From Clostridia bacterium (GTDB lineage Bacteria; Bacillota_A; Clostridia; Oscillospirales; CAG-272), in NCBI GenBank assembly GCA_017414585.1, contig JAFQLN010000223.1, forward strand, positions 1 to 20,614: 20,614 nucleotides of DNA, read 5' to 3'. Under the pieces are notes generated by a model. It did no database searches. It saw only the letters and a program-made list of their open reading frames with translations, and was not told the DNA's origin. The stretch's first letter is position 1. Each line of letters opens with the position of its first letter. Below are positions 6,924 through 13,650 of this stretch, piece after piece. A program made the position numbers and the translations under genes.

Positions 6924-7205
6924 TCAATGTCCTTCTCCGCTGATATAGATAATCTCCTGCGGATAGCACAGCCCAAGCTGTTCATGCGCGATTTCGGCTA
7001 TATATTCGTCGTCATAGGGGCGGGCAATATCTGCTTCCAGTTCGTAAATCACTTCACTCATGGCAGCAATCTGGCTTTGAAGATCCTGTGCCTGCTGTTT
7101 GAGATCGTTATGCTGAAGACGGAGGGTAATAAATACAACGGAGAAAAAGAGGATCATAGCAAGGACAGCGATCCGCACAAATGTATTCTTATGTATCGCT
7201 TTCAA
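6924..7205 (-). CDS. divIC: Septum formation initiator DivIC (FtsB-like)
   Basis: 93 residues with the DivIC/FtsB layout: short N-terminus, one membrane helix (about 9-28), a coiled coil (about 30-60, Gln/Leu/Asp-rich) and a C-terminal YDDEYIAEIAHEQLGLCYPQE segment, the usual YIExxAREkLGxxxPGE of the family. It would act with FtsL and DivIB at the division septum, and in spore formers also at the polar septum. The start is TTG (7205-7203), four bases of which (TTGA) overlap the yabQ stop; AGGGGG lies 8 bases upstream. Position directly after yabQ is as in B. subtilis. It is the last gene before the terminator at 6882-6914. Confidence 0.88.
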   Translation of the reverse strand: MKAIHKNTFVRIAVLAMILFFSVVFITLRLQHNDLKQQAQDLQSQIAAMSEVIYELEADIARPYDDEYIAEIAHEQLGLCYPQEIIYISGEGH

Positions 7206-7771
7206 AGCTCTTTCCCCCTTTTTGGATCAGCGTTAAACCGGATGGCTCCGGTCAGCTGACGCCTGATTTTTTCCGTGTAATGTATCGCTGCCGCACGTCT
7301 GCAGCTGAATAATAGAGGAACTGCGGTCATTCTGCCGATCCGGCATATGCAGGAAAACAGCAGATGTGCAAGGAATCGGAGCGGACGGAACAGAAGAAAA
7401 TCCGCCATCCGTCTCAGAAGCCGAACAATGGTTTCTGACACAAGCATCACCAGCCGTCCTATCGTACACAGGTACAGAGTCATGCCGGCAATCACGCCTG
7501 CAAGAAGGTAGAAGCGGAATCCGCCGCGGTTGACAGCAAACAGGAACACCGAAAAAATACAGGTTACCGTCAGCATATAAGCCGCATCCGTCAGAAAAAA
7601 CAGGAGAAGCGGTATGAACCCGCGCTTCATTCCCTTCGTTTCGCCGGTATAAGACGCTATTCCACAGGACACGTGTACAATTCTAATTATATCGTATATT
7701 CCGCCAAAAATCAAGCCCAAAACAGCAGAATACAGAAGATTTAACAATTGATTTTGAATAAAAACTTCCAT
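7202..7771 (-). CDS. yabQ: Spore cortex biosynthesis membrane protein YabQ
   Basis: 189 residues and strongly hydrophobic, with about four membrane segments (roughly 8-28, 52-78, 85-120, 128-150) and a basic C-terminus. The N-terminal LLYSAVLGLIFGGIYDIIRI has the G(x)xxGxxYDxxR pattern of the YabQ family. In B. subtilis YabQ is made in the mother cell, localises to the outer forespore membrane and is needed for cortex formation. The ATG (7771) overlaps the yabP stop by one base (TAATG), so translation is probably coupled. Assignment rests on motif, size and gene order together. Confidence 0.85.
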   Translation of the reverse strand: MEVFIQNQLLNLLYSAVLGLIFGGIYDIIRIVHVSCGIASYTGETKGMKRGFIPLLLFFLTDAAYMLTVTCIFSVFLFAVNRGGFRFYLLAGVIAGMTLYLCTIGRLVMLVSETIVRLLRRMADFLLFRPLRFLAHLLFSCICRIGRMTAVPLLFSCRRAAAIHYTEKIRRQLTGAIRFNADPKRGKEL

Positions 7772-8040
7772 TATCTGAATAATTTAGCGAAGACGCCCGA
7801 TTTTTCACCGGATTTCTTCTTTTCATAATAGTATACGCTGTCCACTTCACCCGATAACTCGAGTTTTCCCTCCTCCATGGAAAAATTCTCAATTTTCAGC
7901 TGTCGTCCGCCGACCGCGATCATTCCGAGCACGGACGAGAGAATAATCTGTTCTTCGGTAAAACTGCCGACTTCCTCAATCCCCGTCAGTGTCATCCGTC
8001 TGCGCGAAAAAAGGCATACATCCTGTACTGCATCCATCAT
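7771..8040 (-). CDS. yabP: Sporulation protein YabP
   Basis: 89 residues of the YabP/YqfC family: RMTLTGIEEVGSFTEEQIILSS and LGMIAVGGRQLKIENFSMEEGKLELSGEVDSVYY match the repeated beta-strand pattern of this family (LxLTGVxxVxsFdexxIxLxT...GxLxIxGxxLxixxLxxexGxlxIxGxIxxLxY). Its partner YabQ acts in cortex synthesis; the molecular role of YabP is not settled. Two adjacent ATGs (8040 and 8037) and a TTG (8043) could start it; ATG 8040 is preferred because AGGTGG (8052-8047) stands 6 bases before it. A sigma-E-like promoter lies just upstream (8066-8094), so it may be expressed separately from rqcP and mazG during sporulation. Confidence 0.88.
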   Translation of the reverse strand: MMDAVQDVCLFSRRRMTLTGIEEVGSFTEEQIILSSVLGMIAVGGRQLKIENFSMEEGKLELSGEVDSVYYYEKKKSGEKSGVFAKLFR

Positions 8041-8046
8041 CAAACG

Positions 8047-8052
8047 CCACCT
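8047..8052 (-). promoter_or_regulatory. Ribosome binding site of yabP
   Basis: AGGTGG on the minus strand, 6 bases before ATG 8040. It supports ATG rather than the TTG at 8043 as the start, and lies within the very short leader expected from the promoter at 8066-8094. Confidence 0.65.
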
Positions 8053-8065
8053 TTCGTTTTGTTTG

Positions 8066-8094
8066 AGTATATGCAGAGCGGTACAGGTGTATGC
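8066..8094 (-). promoter_or_regulatory. Putative sigma-E (mother-cell) promoter for yabP-yabQ-divIC
   Basis: In the 75-base gap after rqcP the minus strand reads GCATACA (8094-8088), 14 bases, then CATATACT (8073-8066). The B. subtilis sigma-E pattern is kmATATT, 14-15 bases, CATACAnT: the -10 differs at one position, the -35 agrees at five of seven. The start point would fall near 8059, about 19 bases before ATG 8040, leaving room for the AGGTGG site. The placement fits the known mother-cell expression of yabP and yabQ. Based on pattern only. Confidence 0.5.
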
Positions 8095-8115
8095 CTCCCG
8101 ATCCGGTCATTTCCG

Positions 8116-8361
8116 TCAGTCGTTGATTATTTCATACATGGAAGCGGCATCCGCTTTCGCTGCGTGCTCACGGACGTCCACAACGCGGAATTTCAGCGTC
8201 CGTTCGCCGTAAGTAACCGCGATTACATCACCTTCCTTGACGTCGTAGGAAGCTTTTGCGCGCTTGCCATTTACCTCCACGTGTTCGCTGTCGCAGGCTT
8301 CGTTCGCTACGGTTCTGCGCTTGATAATGCGTGATACTTTCAGAAATTTATCCAGTCTCAT
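8116..8361 (-). CDS. rqcP: Ribosome quality-control factor RqcP (S4 domain, YabO)
   Basis: 81 residues, almost entirely one S4 RNA-binding domain: MRLDKFLKVSRIIKRRTVANEAC, then VEVNGKRAKASYDVKEGDVIAVTYG, the classic Hsp15/YabO pattern (RLDkwLwxaRixKtRtxAxelcxxGxVxvNGxxxKpsxxVkxGD). RqcP works with RqcH on stalled 50S subunits that carry peptidyl-tRNA, promoting C-terminal Ala tailing. The ATG overlaps the mazG stop by four bases (ATGA) and GAAGGAG lies upstream, so it is coupled to mazG. Family length is about 80-90 residues, so the gene is complete. Confidence 0.93.
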   Translation of the reverse strand: MRLDKFLKVSRIIKRRTVANEACDSEHVEVNGKRAKASYDVKEGDVIAVTYGERTLKFRVVDVREHAAKADAASMYEIIND

Positions 8362-9101
8362 TTGTTTTCTCCTTCTTCTTCATCCGTCCATTCTTCTATA
8401 AACGATGTCACACGATCGCCGAGATTCTTTTCCGAATCGGCATCCGGTCCCGCCAGCGCCACGCTTTCAAAAAGGATTTCGGTCAGAATCGTCTGCTTTT
8501 CGTCACCGGAAGCGTTTTTCAGGCTTTGTGCGAGAGAAACGATTCTGTCCGCACCTTGTTCGTCCGTACCGAAATCATAGCCAGCCTTCCGTGCCTTTTT
8601 GATAACTTTTTTTGCACGGATCAGAGCCGGAAACTGCTTCGGAACCGATGCAAGCTGTTCTTTCACCGTTGTACGGCTTTTCTCCACTTTTTTGATTTTT
8701 TCCCAGTTGTCGAGAACCTGTGCACTGCCGCTGACGGACACATCGCCGAAAACGTGCGGATGCCGCAGAATCATTTTATCAACAATATCTCCGATCACAT
8801 CCTGTACATCGAATGCTCCCGCTTCTTCTTCGATTCTCGAATGAAAAATCACCTGAAACAGCACATCGCCGAGTTCTTCACGCAGAAGTGTGCGGTCTTG
8901 TGTATCAATGGCTTCGATGACTTCGTAAGTTTCTTCAATCAAATCAGTCCGAATGGAAGCGTGTGTCTGTTCCGCATCCCATGGACAGCCTTCTTCGCTG
9001 CGGAGAACTTCCACCAGTTCACAGAGGGATCGAAAATCGTGTTTTTCTTCGGTTTTCAGTTTATTCTTTAAGTTCTGTATTCTTTCGTTCAATGGAAACA
9101 T
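8358..9101 (-). CDS. mazG: Nucleoside triphosphate pyrophosphohydrolase MazG
   Basis: 247 residues, near the 263 of two-domain MazG. The first domain has LRSEEGCPWDAEQTHASI (33-50), EETYE (56-60), EELGDVLF (75-82) and ILRHPHVFGD (111-120): the ExxE...ExxD magnesium-binding set is present. The second domain keeps the fold pattern but reads LTEILFESVALA where EExGDLLF is expected, so its acidic metal ligands appear lost. MazG hydrolyses (d)NTPs to monophosphates and pyrophosphate, a house-cleaning role. Unlike B. subtilis YabN there is no N-terminal tetrapyrrole-methylase domain. The ATG lies inside the flippase gene (41-base overlap), preceded by AGGAAAGG at close spacing; a TTG three codons later is a less likely alternative. 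Confidence 0.92.
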   Translation of the reverse strand: MFPLNERIQNLKNKLKTEEKHDFRSLCELVEVLRSEEGCPWDAEQTHASIRTDLIEETYEVIEAIDTQDRTLLREELGDVLFQVIFHSRIEEEAGAFDVQDVIGDIVDKMILRHPHVFGDVSVSGSAQVLDNWEKIKKVEKSRTTVKEQLASVPKQFPALIRAKKVIKKARKAGYDFGTDEQGADRIVSLAQSLKNASGDEKQTILTEILFESVALAGPDADSEKNLGDRVTSFIEEWTDEEEGENK

Positions 9102-10710
9102 CCTTTCCTTTCCCGCGTACCAGCAGCAGGCGGATTTCTTCTTTGGTAACCGCTCCCGTCCATAGAATCACGGCGGCGTACACAAGCACCGCTCCCAAAA
9201 CAGCAAGCAGGCAGATTTTTGTCATATGATAAATAAGCAGGGCACTCAGCGCACAGAGCACACTTCCGACGAGCGGACGCAGAAATACCCGATGAAAGTG
9301 CAGCCTGATGCCGCTGACCCGCACAACAAAAGCAAAATTGATGACGGTCACCGTCAGGTAACAGAGAAATGTCGAAACAGGCGCACCCGCAATCCCGTAT
9401 CGACGCAGAAGAAGTGCGCCGGATACACATTTGACTGCCGCACCGCAGAGCATGGAAAACACCGGTTTTCTTTCCTCCCCGCACGCCTGCAGAACCGAAT
9501 TGGTCACAGCCAGAATACAGACAAAGAAGGAAGACGGTGCCAGAAGCGTAAGCAGAGATGCGGCTGTATGCGCAGAAGCGTCTCTGTAAAACAGACACAG
9601 GACGGGCTCTGCCAGTACCGCAAGACCGAAGGCGCACGGCAGTCCGATGATAACGGCATACCGCAGGGCACTTTCAATCCGCTCTCCCGCCTCTTTGCTT
9701 CTTTTGGAACTGTACGCCGCTGCCACAGCAGGCACGAGCGCATAGGCAATCGGATAGACAAGCACCGGCGGCAGATTGAACATGGGCACAGCGAGGGAGG
9801 TATAGTTTCCGTACAAAGCCGCAGCCGCTTCCTCCGTCATGGTTTCAGAGAGAATCCGCTGAATCATGACCGTATCAATGGTGTTGGTCAGGCTCATGAC
9901 GGATGCGCTGATTGTTACGGGAACGGATATTTTCAGAAACCGCACCAGAATTGTCCGGTACGGCGTTTTTTCATACAGTATTTCCGTTCCGTCTGCCAGA
10001 AGATCGCGGTCGCGGCGCAGTAGTTTTTCGATCAGCAGATACACCGTTCCAAGCAGGGATCCGCAGGTCAGTCCCGCCGCCGCGAATGCAGCAACCATTT
10101 CAATCGGATAGCCGCACCGGATGGCAAAGGAAGCTGCCGCAACGCCGATCATCAGCTTTCCCATTGCTTCGATGAACTGTGAAACCGCAGTCGGAATCAT
10201 GTTGCCGCACCCCTGAAAATATCCGCGCAGAGCACTGGAAATGCAGATAAACAGCATCGTCGGTGCAATCACAGCAATGGAAAGCGCGGATTTTTCGGAG
10301 CGGATAAGATCTGCCAGCGATCCGGCTCCAAACAGCATCAAAGCGGCAGCCGCGCATCCGGTCAGAACGAACGCACTGAGTGCTGTACGGTAAATCCGCT
10401 TTGCGGATACAATTTTTCCTTCCGCGCGGCTTTCCGATATCATGACGGACAGTGCTACCGGCAGTCCGGATGTGGAAAGCATATAGAACAGCGTATAAAT
10501 CGAATACGCGGAATGATAGTAGCCCATCCCGGTATCGCCGACGATGAAATTCATCGGGATTTTGAAAAACAACCCCGCCGTTTTCACCAGAAGATTCGAT
10601 ACGGTCAGAATCATTACGCCGGTCAGAAACGGATGCGTGTCCCGTTTACCGTACGTCCGTTCCGTTTTTTCACGTCGTCGGAATAATCCTCTGTTCTTCT
10701 CTCCCTGCAC
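9061..10710 (-). CDS. Polysaccharide/lipid flippase, MOP superfamily (YabM/SpoVB/MurJ-like)
   Basis: 549 residues with about 14 membrane segments. The N-terminal FLTGVMILTVSNLLVKTAGLFFKIPM and GDTGMGYYHSAYSIYTLFYMLSTSGLPVALSVMISE are typical of the SpoVB/YabM/MurJ group of the MATE-like MOP superfamily, which flips lipid-linked cell-wall or polysaccharide precursors across the membrane. In B. subtilis yabM stands at this exact place before yabN (mazG), so it is probably the yabM counterpart, but SpoVB itself is similar and the cargo cannot be read from sequence. The start is GTG (10710), fixed by GGAGG (10725-10721) 10 bases upstream. The 3' end overlaps mazG by 41 bases. A Lys/Arg-rich N-terminal tail (residues 1-26) precedes the first membrane helix. 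Confidence 0.87.
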   Translation of the reverse strand: MQGEKNRGLFRRREKTERTYGKRDTHPFLTGVMILTVSNLLVKTAGLFFKIPMNFIVGDTGMGYYHSAYSIYTLFYMLSTSGLPVALSVMISESRAEGKIVSAKRIYRTALSAFVLTGCAAAALMLFGAGSLADLIRSEKSALSIAVIAPTMLFICISSALRGYFQGCGNMIPTAVSQFIEAMGKLMIGVAAASFAIRCGYPIEMVAAFAAAGLTCGSLLGTVYLLIEKLLRRDRDLLADGTEILYEKTPYRTILVRFLKISVPVTISASVMSLTNTIDTVMIQRILSETMTEEAAAALYGNYTSLAVPMFNLPPVLVYPIAYALVPAVAAAYSSKRSKEAGERIESALRYAVIIGLPCAFGLAVLAEPVLCLFYRDASAHTAASLLTLLAPSSFFVCILAVTNSVLQACGEERKPVFSMLCGAAVKCVSGALLLRRYGIAGAPVSTFLCYLTVTVINFAFVVRVSGIRLHFHRVFLRPLVGSVLCALSALLIYHMTKICLLAVLGAVLVYAAVILWTGAVTKEEIRLLLVRGKGKDVSIERKNTELKE

Positions 10711-10720
10711 GAGAAACCTG

Positions 10721-10725
10721 CCTCC
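10721..10725 (-). promoter_or_regulatory. Ribosome binding site that supports a GTG start
   Basis: GGAGG on the minus strand, 10 bases before GTG at 10710, in the 24-base gap after the kinase gene. No in-frame ATG lies nearby upstream. Confidence 0.6.
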
Positions 10726-10734
10726 GATTCCCTG

Positions 10735-11637
10735 TTATCCGATAAATTCGCGGAAAACAGAATGTGCGGGAACCATGCGGTCTTCAAAACACGAATGCTC
10801 GAAAACAGCGATTTTCTCAAGCAGAGCATCCGCTTCTTTGCGGTAACGGCTGTTCTGCGGCACAGTTTCGAGAAGCTCCGCAGCGTCGTCCGCTATGATA
10901 AACGGTTCATATGGCAGAAAGGAGTTGATATAGATATCGCAGTTCTGCGCGTTCGGAAAGATATGCTTTTCCTCATTGTCACGGACGCCTTCCCAGAGGT
11001 GCAGTGTAAACTCCGCCGTAGCACCGCGGAAACGGTAATCGCGCACCAGCCGGCGCAGAAGCCGCAGCTCATGCTTCGACAGATCGACGCCGCGATAGGA
11101 AATATCGTCGGTCACGCAGATGAAGATGCTCTTGTATGCCCTCCCGAACAATGCCGTTACTTCCGGATAAACCGCCTGGATCCCTTCATACACATATATA
11201 TCATGTTCTCCGGGATAATATTCCCGGTATCCGACACGGGAAGCCTCGGTAAAGCTGTAATGCGGGATCAGCGCTTCTTTTCCATTAAGCAGTCTTTCAG
11301 TCACTTTTCCGAGATAAGCAAGGTCAATCGCGCGGACGCTGTCATAATCGGGAGATTCGCCGCCAACGACGTTGATGCTGTTCTGATCGAAGAAGAAATC
11401 ATCAATCGACATCACAACGGCGTGATCGCCCGCTTTTCGGATACGTTCGGTCAGAAACGATGCGGTTGTTGTTTTACCGGAACAGGTCGGTCCGGAGAGT
11501 GCGATGACTTTCGGAACATCCTCCCGGAACAGGTTTTCCAAAGCCCCGGTGATTTCGCGCTGAAAATTCTCTTCACACCGGTCAATATACGCCTGCGCTT
11601 CTTCAGCGGATGAAACAGTATAGGTTAATTCCTTCAT
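10735..11637 (-). CDS. Uridine kinase-like P-loop kinase (phosphoribulokinase/uridine kinase family)
   Basis: 300 residues. Residues 49-56 are a Walker A loop, GPTCSGKT, and MSIDDFFFD (76-84) is the SxDDFY substrate/Mg segment of uridine kinases and phosphoribulokinases. IYVYEGIQAVYPEV gives the (F)EG(I)xA strand, and RRLVRDYRFRG the Arg-rich lid (R-x-x-RD). An N-terminal 45 residues and a C-terminal 100 residues exceed plain uridine kinase (about 210), as in the AAA-fused or stand-alone clostridial 'uridine kinase' paralogues. The substrate is uncertain: uridine/cytidine is a guess from the family. The start at ATG 11637 follows GGAGGG (11649-11644) by 6 bases; the frame is open further upstream but inside hemZ and with non-family sequence. 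Located 40 bases after hemZ, 24 before the flippase, so in the operon. Confidence 0.82.
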   Translation of the reverse strand: MKELTYTVSSAEEAQAYIDRCEENFQREITGALENLFREDVPKVIALSGPTCSGKTTTASFLTERIRKAGDHAVVMSIDDFFFDQNSINVVGGESPDYDSVRAIDLAYLGKVTERLLNGKEALIPHYSFTEASRVGYREYYPGEHDIYVYEGIQAVYPEVTALFGRAYKSIFICVTDDISYRGVDLSKHELRLLRRLVRDYRFRGATAEFTLHLWEGVRDNEEKHIFPNAQNCDIYINSFLPYEPFIIADDAAELLETVPQNSRYRKEADALLEKIAVFEHSCFEDRMVPAHSVFREFIG

Positions 11638-11677
11638 AAAACTCCCTCCGTTTCTTTGACAGATTGATATACCGGGA

Positions 11678-13159
11678 TTATCGTGCGCAGAAAAACTCCA
11701 TGGCAGCTTCGCGCAGCAGAGCCGTGCGTTTTTCTCCGCCGTCATCCAGATATTCATATGGATATTTCGGCTGGAAGAATCGTTCGATCCGGACATTTCC
11801 GTCGGCATCGGGCAGAGACACCAGCTTGGTGACGGAAGACGCACCTGCCGCAAAGATCGACTGCACTTCTTCCATCATGTAAATATTGTAAAGACCTTCA
11901 TGTCCCGCTTTGGCATATCCGACATTTTCGAGATTCCCCACCGTATTTTTCTGCCGGTACATATAATATGGCAGATATCCCGCCTTTGTGAGTGCTTTCT
12001 GGGAATAATCCACGCTTGCTGCCGCATATTCCGATGCAGGGTCGTACTTCCCTTCCGCCCGGAATTCAGACGACTTCTTGACGCTGAATGTATGCACTGT
12101 GATATTCTCCGGATCAAGTCCGATCACAGTGTCCATGGTATGCCGGAACGACTCGGCGCTGTCATACGGAAGTCCCGCGATGAGATCGACATTGATATGC
12201 GCGATGCCGCTCTTTTTCGCCGTTTCATATGCGGAGAAAAACATATCGGTATTGTGCGCGCGTCCGATTTTTGCGAGCACTTCATCGTTGAGCGTCTGCG
12301 GATTTACACTGATGCGGTCCACACCGTGCTCTGCGGCAATCCGCAGTTTTTCCGCCGTGATTGTGTCGGGACGCCCGGCTTCCAGGGTGAATTCTTCCAC
12401 ACCATGGATATGGTTTCTGACCCTGCCGAGCAGAAACGCCAGCTGGTCTTCGTTCAGAATGGTCGGAGTTCCGCCGCCGATGTAGACGGACGAAACCTCC
12501 ATATGCAGCTCCCGGATGACGGAAAAAATTCCGTCAATATCGAGAACCAGTTTTTCGAGATAATCGGGAATCAGCTTCAAAAGCCCCGGCGATGTATATG
12601 ACACGAACGAACAGTATGCGCACCGTGTCGGACAGAACGGGATGCCGATATAGACACTGCACGCACGGCGTTTTTCCGGCGTGATGAGTCTGGCTTCCGC
12701 GGCAGCTACATCCACCGCGAGCTTCGATTTCACCGGATGGACATAATACTCCCGGCTGATGATCTCCGCAGCTTCCGTCGGGGTAATGCCGGCTTCAAGC
12801 AGTTCCGTGGCGACTTTCGCGGGACGGACGCCGGTCAGAATCCCCCATGGCGGCGTGAACCCGGTGAAAGCAATCCCCGCCTGCATAAACGCATCCCCAG
12901 CTGCTATTTTGATCTGCCGTTCGCGGTCAGCGTGCGTTCTGTCCCACAGCAGGGATGCGTCGGCCTGTGCTGATTTTTCTCCCTGCGCGAGTGTTACGTG
13001 TGCGGACACGCCTTCCTCCGTTTCGTTCAGATCCAGAACAGCAACAACGGTTTCGGGTGTGTATTCCTCGTTCTCCGGGAATTTTGCTCCCGGGAAGAAG
13101 ATCATGCACAAAGTCTGCACATAGTATGGTTTGATATTTCCGTTAATTTTCAGAATCAT
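11678..13159 (-). CDS. hemZ: Oxygen-independent coproporphyrinogen III oxidase-like radical SAM enzyme HemZ
   Basis: 493 residues. The radical SAM cluster ligands are C176, C180, C183 in PFCPTRCAYCSF, followed by YIGGGTPT (about 225-232) and FTLEAGRPDTI, all HemN/HemZ signatures. The N-terminal 160 residues with FTPPWGILTGVRPAK (about 101-115) mark the HemZ subgroup rather than HemN or HemW. It would convert coproporphyrinogen III to protoporphyrinogen IX with S-adenosylmethionine, without oxygen; in some anaerobes the exact role of HemZ is uncertain. The ATG overlaps the dtd stop by four bases (ATGA), implying coupling. The C-terminal half shows HTFSVKKSSEF, the usual substrate-side loop of the family. 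Confidence 0.92.
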   Translation of the reverse strand: MILKINGNIKPYYVQTLCMIFFPGAKFPENEEYTPETVVAVLDLNETEEGVSAHVTLAQGEKSAQADASLLWDRTHADRERQIKIAAGDAFMQAGIAFTGFTPPWGILTGVRPAKVATELLEAGITPTEAAEIISREYYVHPVKSKLAVDVAAAEARLITPEKRRACSVYIGIPFCPTRCAYCSFVSYTSPGLLKLIPDYLEKLVLDIDGIFSVIRELHMEVSSVYIGGGTPTILNEDQLAFLLGRVRNHIHGVEEFTLEAGRPDTITAEKLRIAAEHGVDRISVNPQTLNDEVLAKIGRAHNTDMFFSAYETAKKSGIAHINVDLIAGLPYDSAESFRHTMDTVIGLDPENITVHTFSVKKSSEFRAEGKYDPASEYAAASVDYSQKALTKAGYLPYYMYRQKNTVGNLENVGYAKAGHEGLYNIYMMEEVQSIFAAGASSVTKLVSLPDADGNVRIERFFQPKYPYEYLDDGGEKRTALLREAAMEFFCAR

Positions 13160-13626
13160 TTTGCATTTTTCGGTTGTTTGAGTACGTTTGAATCCATCAC
13201 AATGGTCACAGGTCCGTCGTTGACAACCGAAACCTTCATATCCGCGCCGAACTGACCGTGTGAAATCCGATCCGTATATTTTCCGATATAGTCTGTAAAA
13301 TAGTTGTAGAGTTTTTCAGCCGTTTCGGGATCTGCCGAATTCATATAATCCGGACGGTTTCCCTTGCGGTAGGATGCAAGCAGCGTAAAATTCGATACGA
13401 CCATGATTCCGCCGTTCACATCGGTCACGGACAGATTCATTTTATCGTTTTCATCGGAGAAAATGCGCAGTTTGGCAATCTTGTCGGCGAGGAGCACTGC
13501 GTCGTTTTCTTCGTCCCCTCTTGCCACACCGAGCAGAACCAGCAATCCTTTGCCGCTGCATTCGGCGATCACATTGCCGTCAACCGTTACTTTTCCTTCC
13601 GCAATGCGCTGAACAACAGCTATCAT
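13156..13626 (-). CDS. dtd: D-aminoacyl-tRNA deacylase Dtd
   Basis: 156 residues, full length for the family (about 145-150). MIAVVQR, GLLVLLGV, KIAKLRIFSDENDKMNLSV, NRPDYMNSADPETAEKLYNYF and VVNDGPVT match bacterial Dtd; Gly138-Pro139 is the Gly-cisPro loop that rejects L-amino acids. The other signature, SQxT, is here SNFT (78-81): residue 79 is Asn (codon AAT at 13392-13390). The C-terminus extends about 10 residues past the usual end. Dtd frees tRNA from D-amino acids such as D-Tyr and also clears Gly-tRNA(Ala). AAAGGAAG precedes the ATG by about 7 bases; the gene starts 24 bases after rel, a common clostridial and bacillar pairing (rel-dtd). Confidence 0.93.
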   Translation of the reverse strand: MIAVVQRIAEGKVTVDGNVIAECSGKGLLVLLGVARGDEENDAVLLADKIAKLRIFSDENDKMNLSVTDVNGGIMVVSNFTLLASYRKGNRPDYMNSADPETAEKLYNYFTDYIGKYTDRISHGQFGADMKVSVVNDGPVTIVMDSNVLKQPKNAK

Positions 13627-13650
13627 AGAATTCTTCCTTTCTCATGCGCC

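Noticed and set aside
8041..8043. TTG 8043 as the yabP start
   Set aside because: ATG follows at once with a better spacing to AGGTGG; the difference is one residue.
8087..8094. CATACACC as an alternative sigma-E -10 box before yabP
   Set aside because: The sequence 15 bases further upstream does not resemble a -35 box; these bases fit better as the -35 for CATATACT.
11638..11853. A 72-residue N-terminal extension of the uridine kinase-like protein
   Set aside because: It would lie largely inside hemZ and its sequence is unlike the family; GGAGGG directly before ATG 11637 fixes the start.
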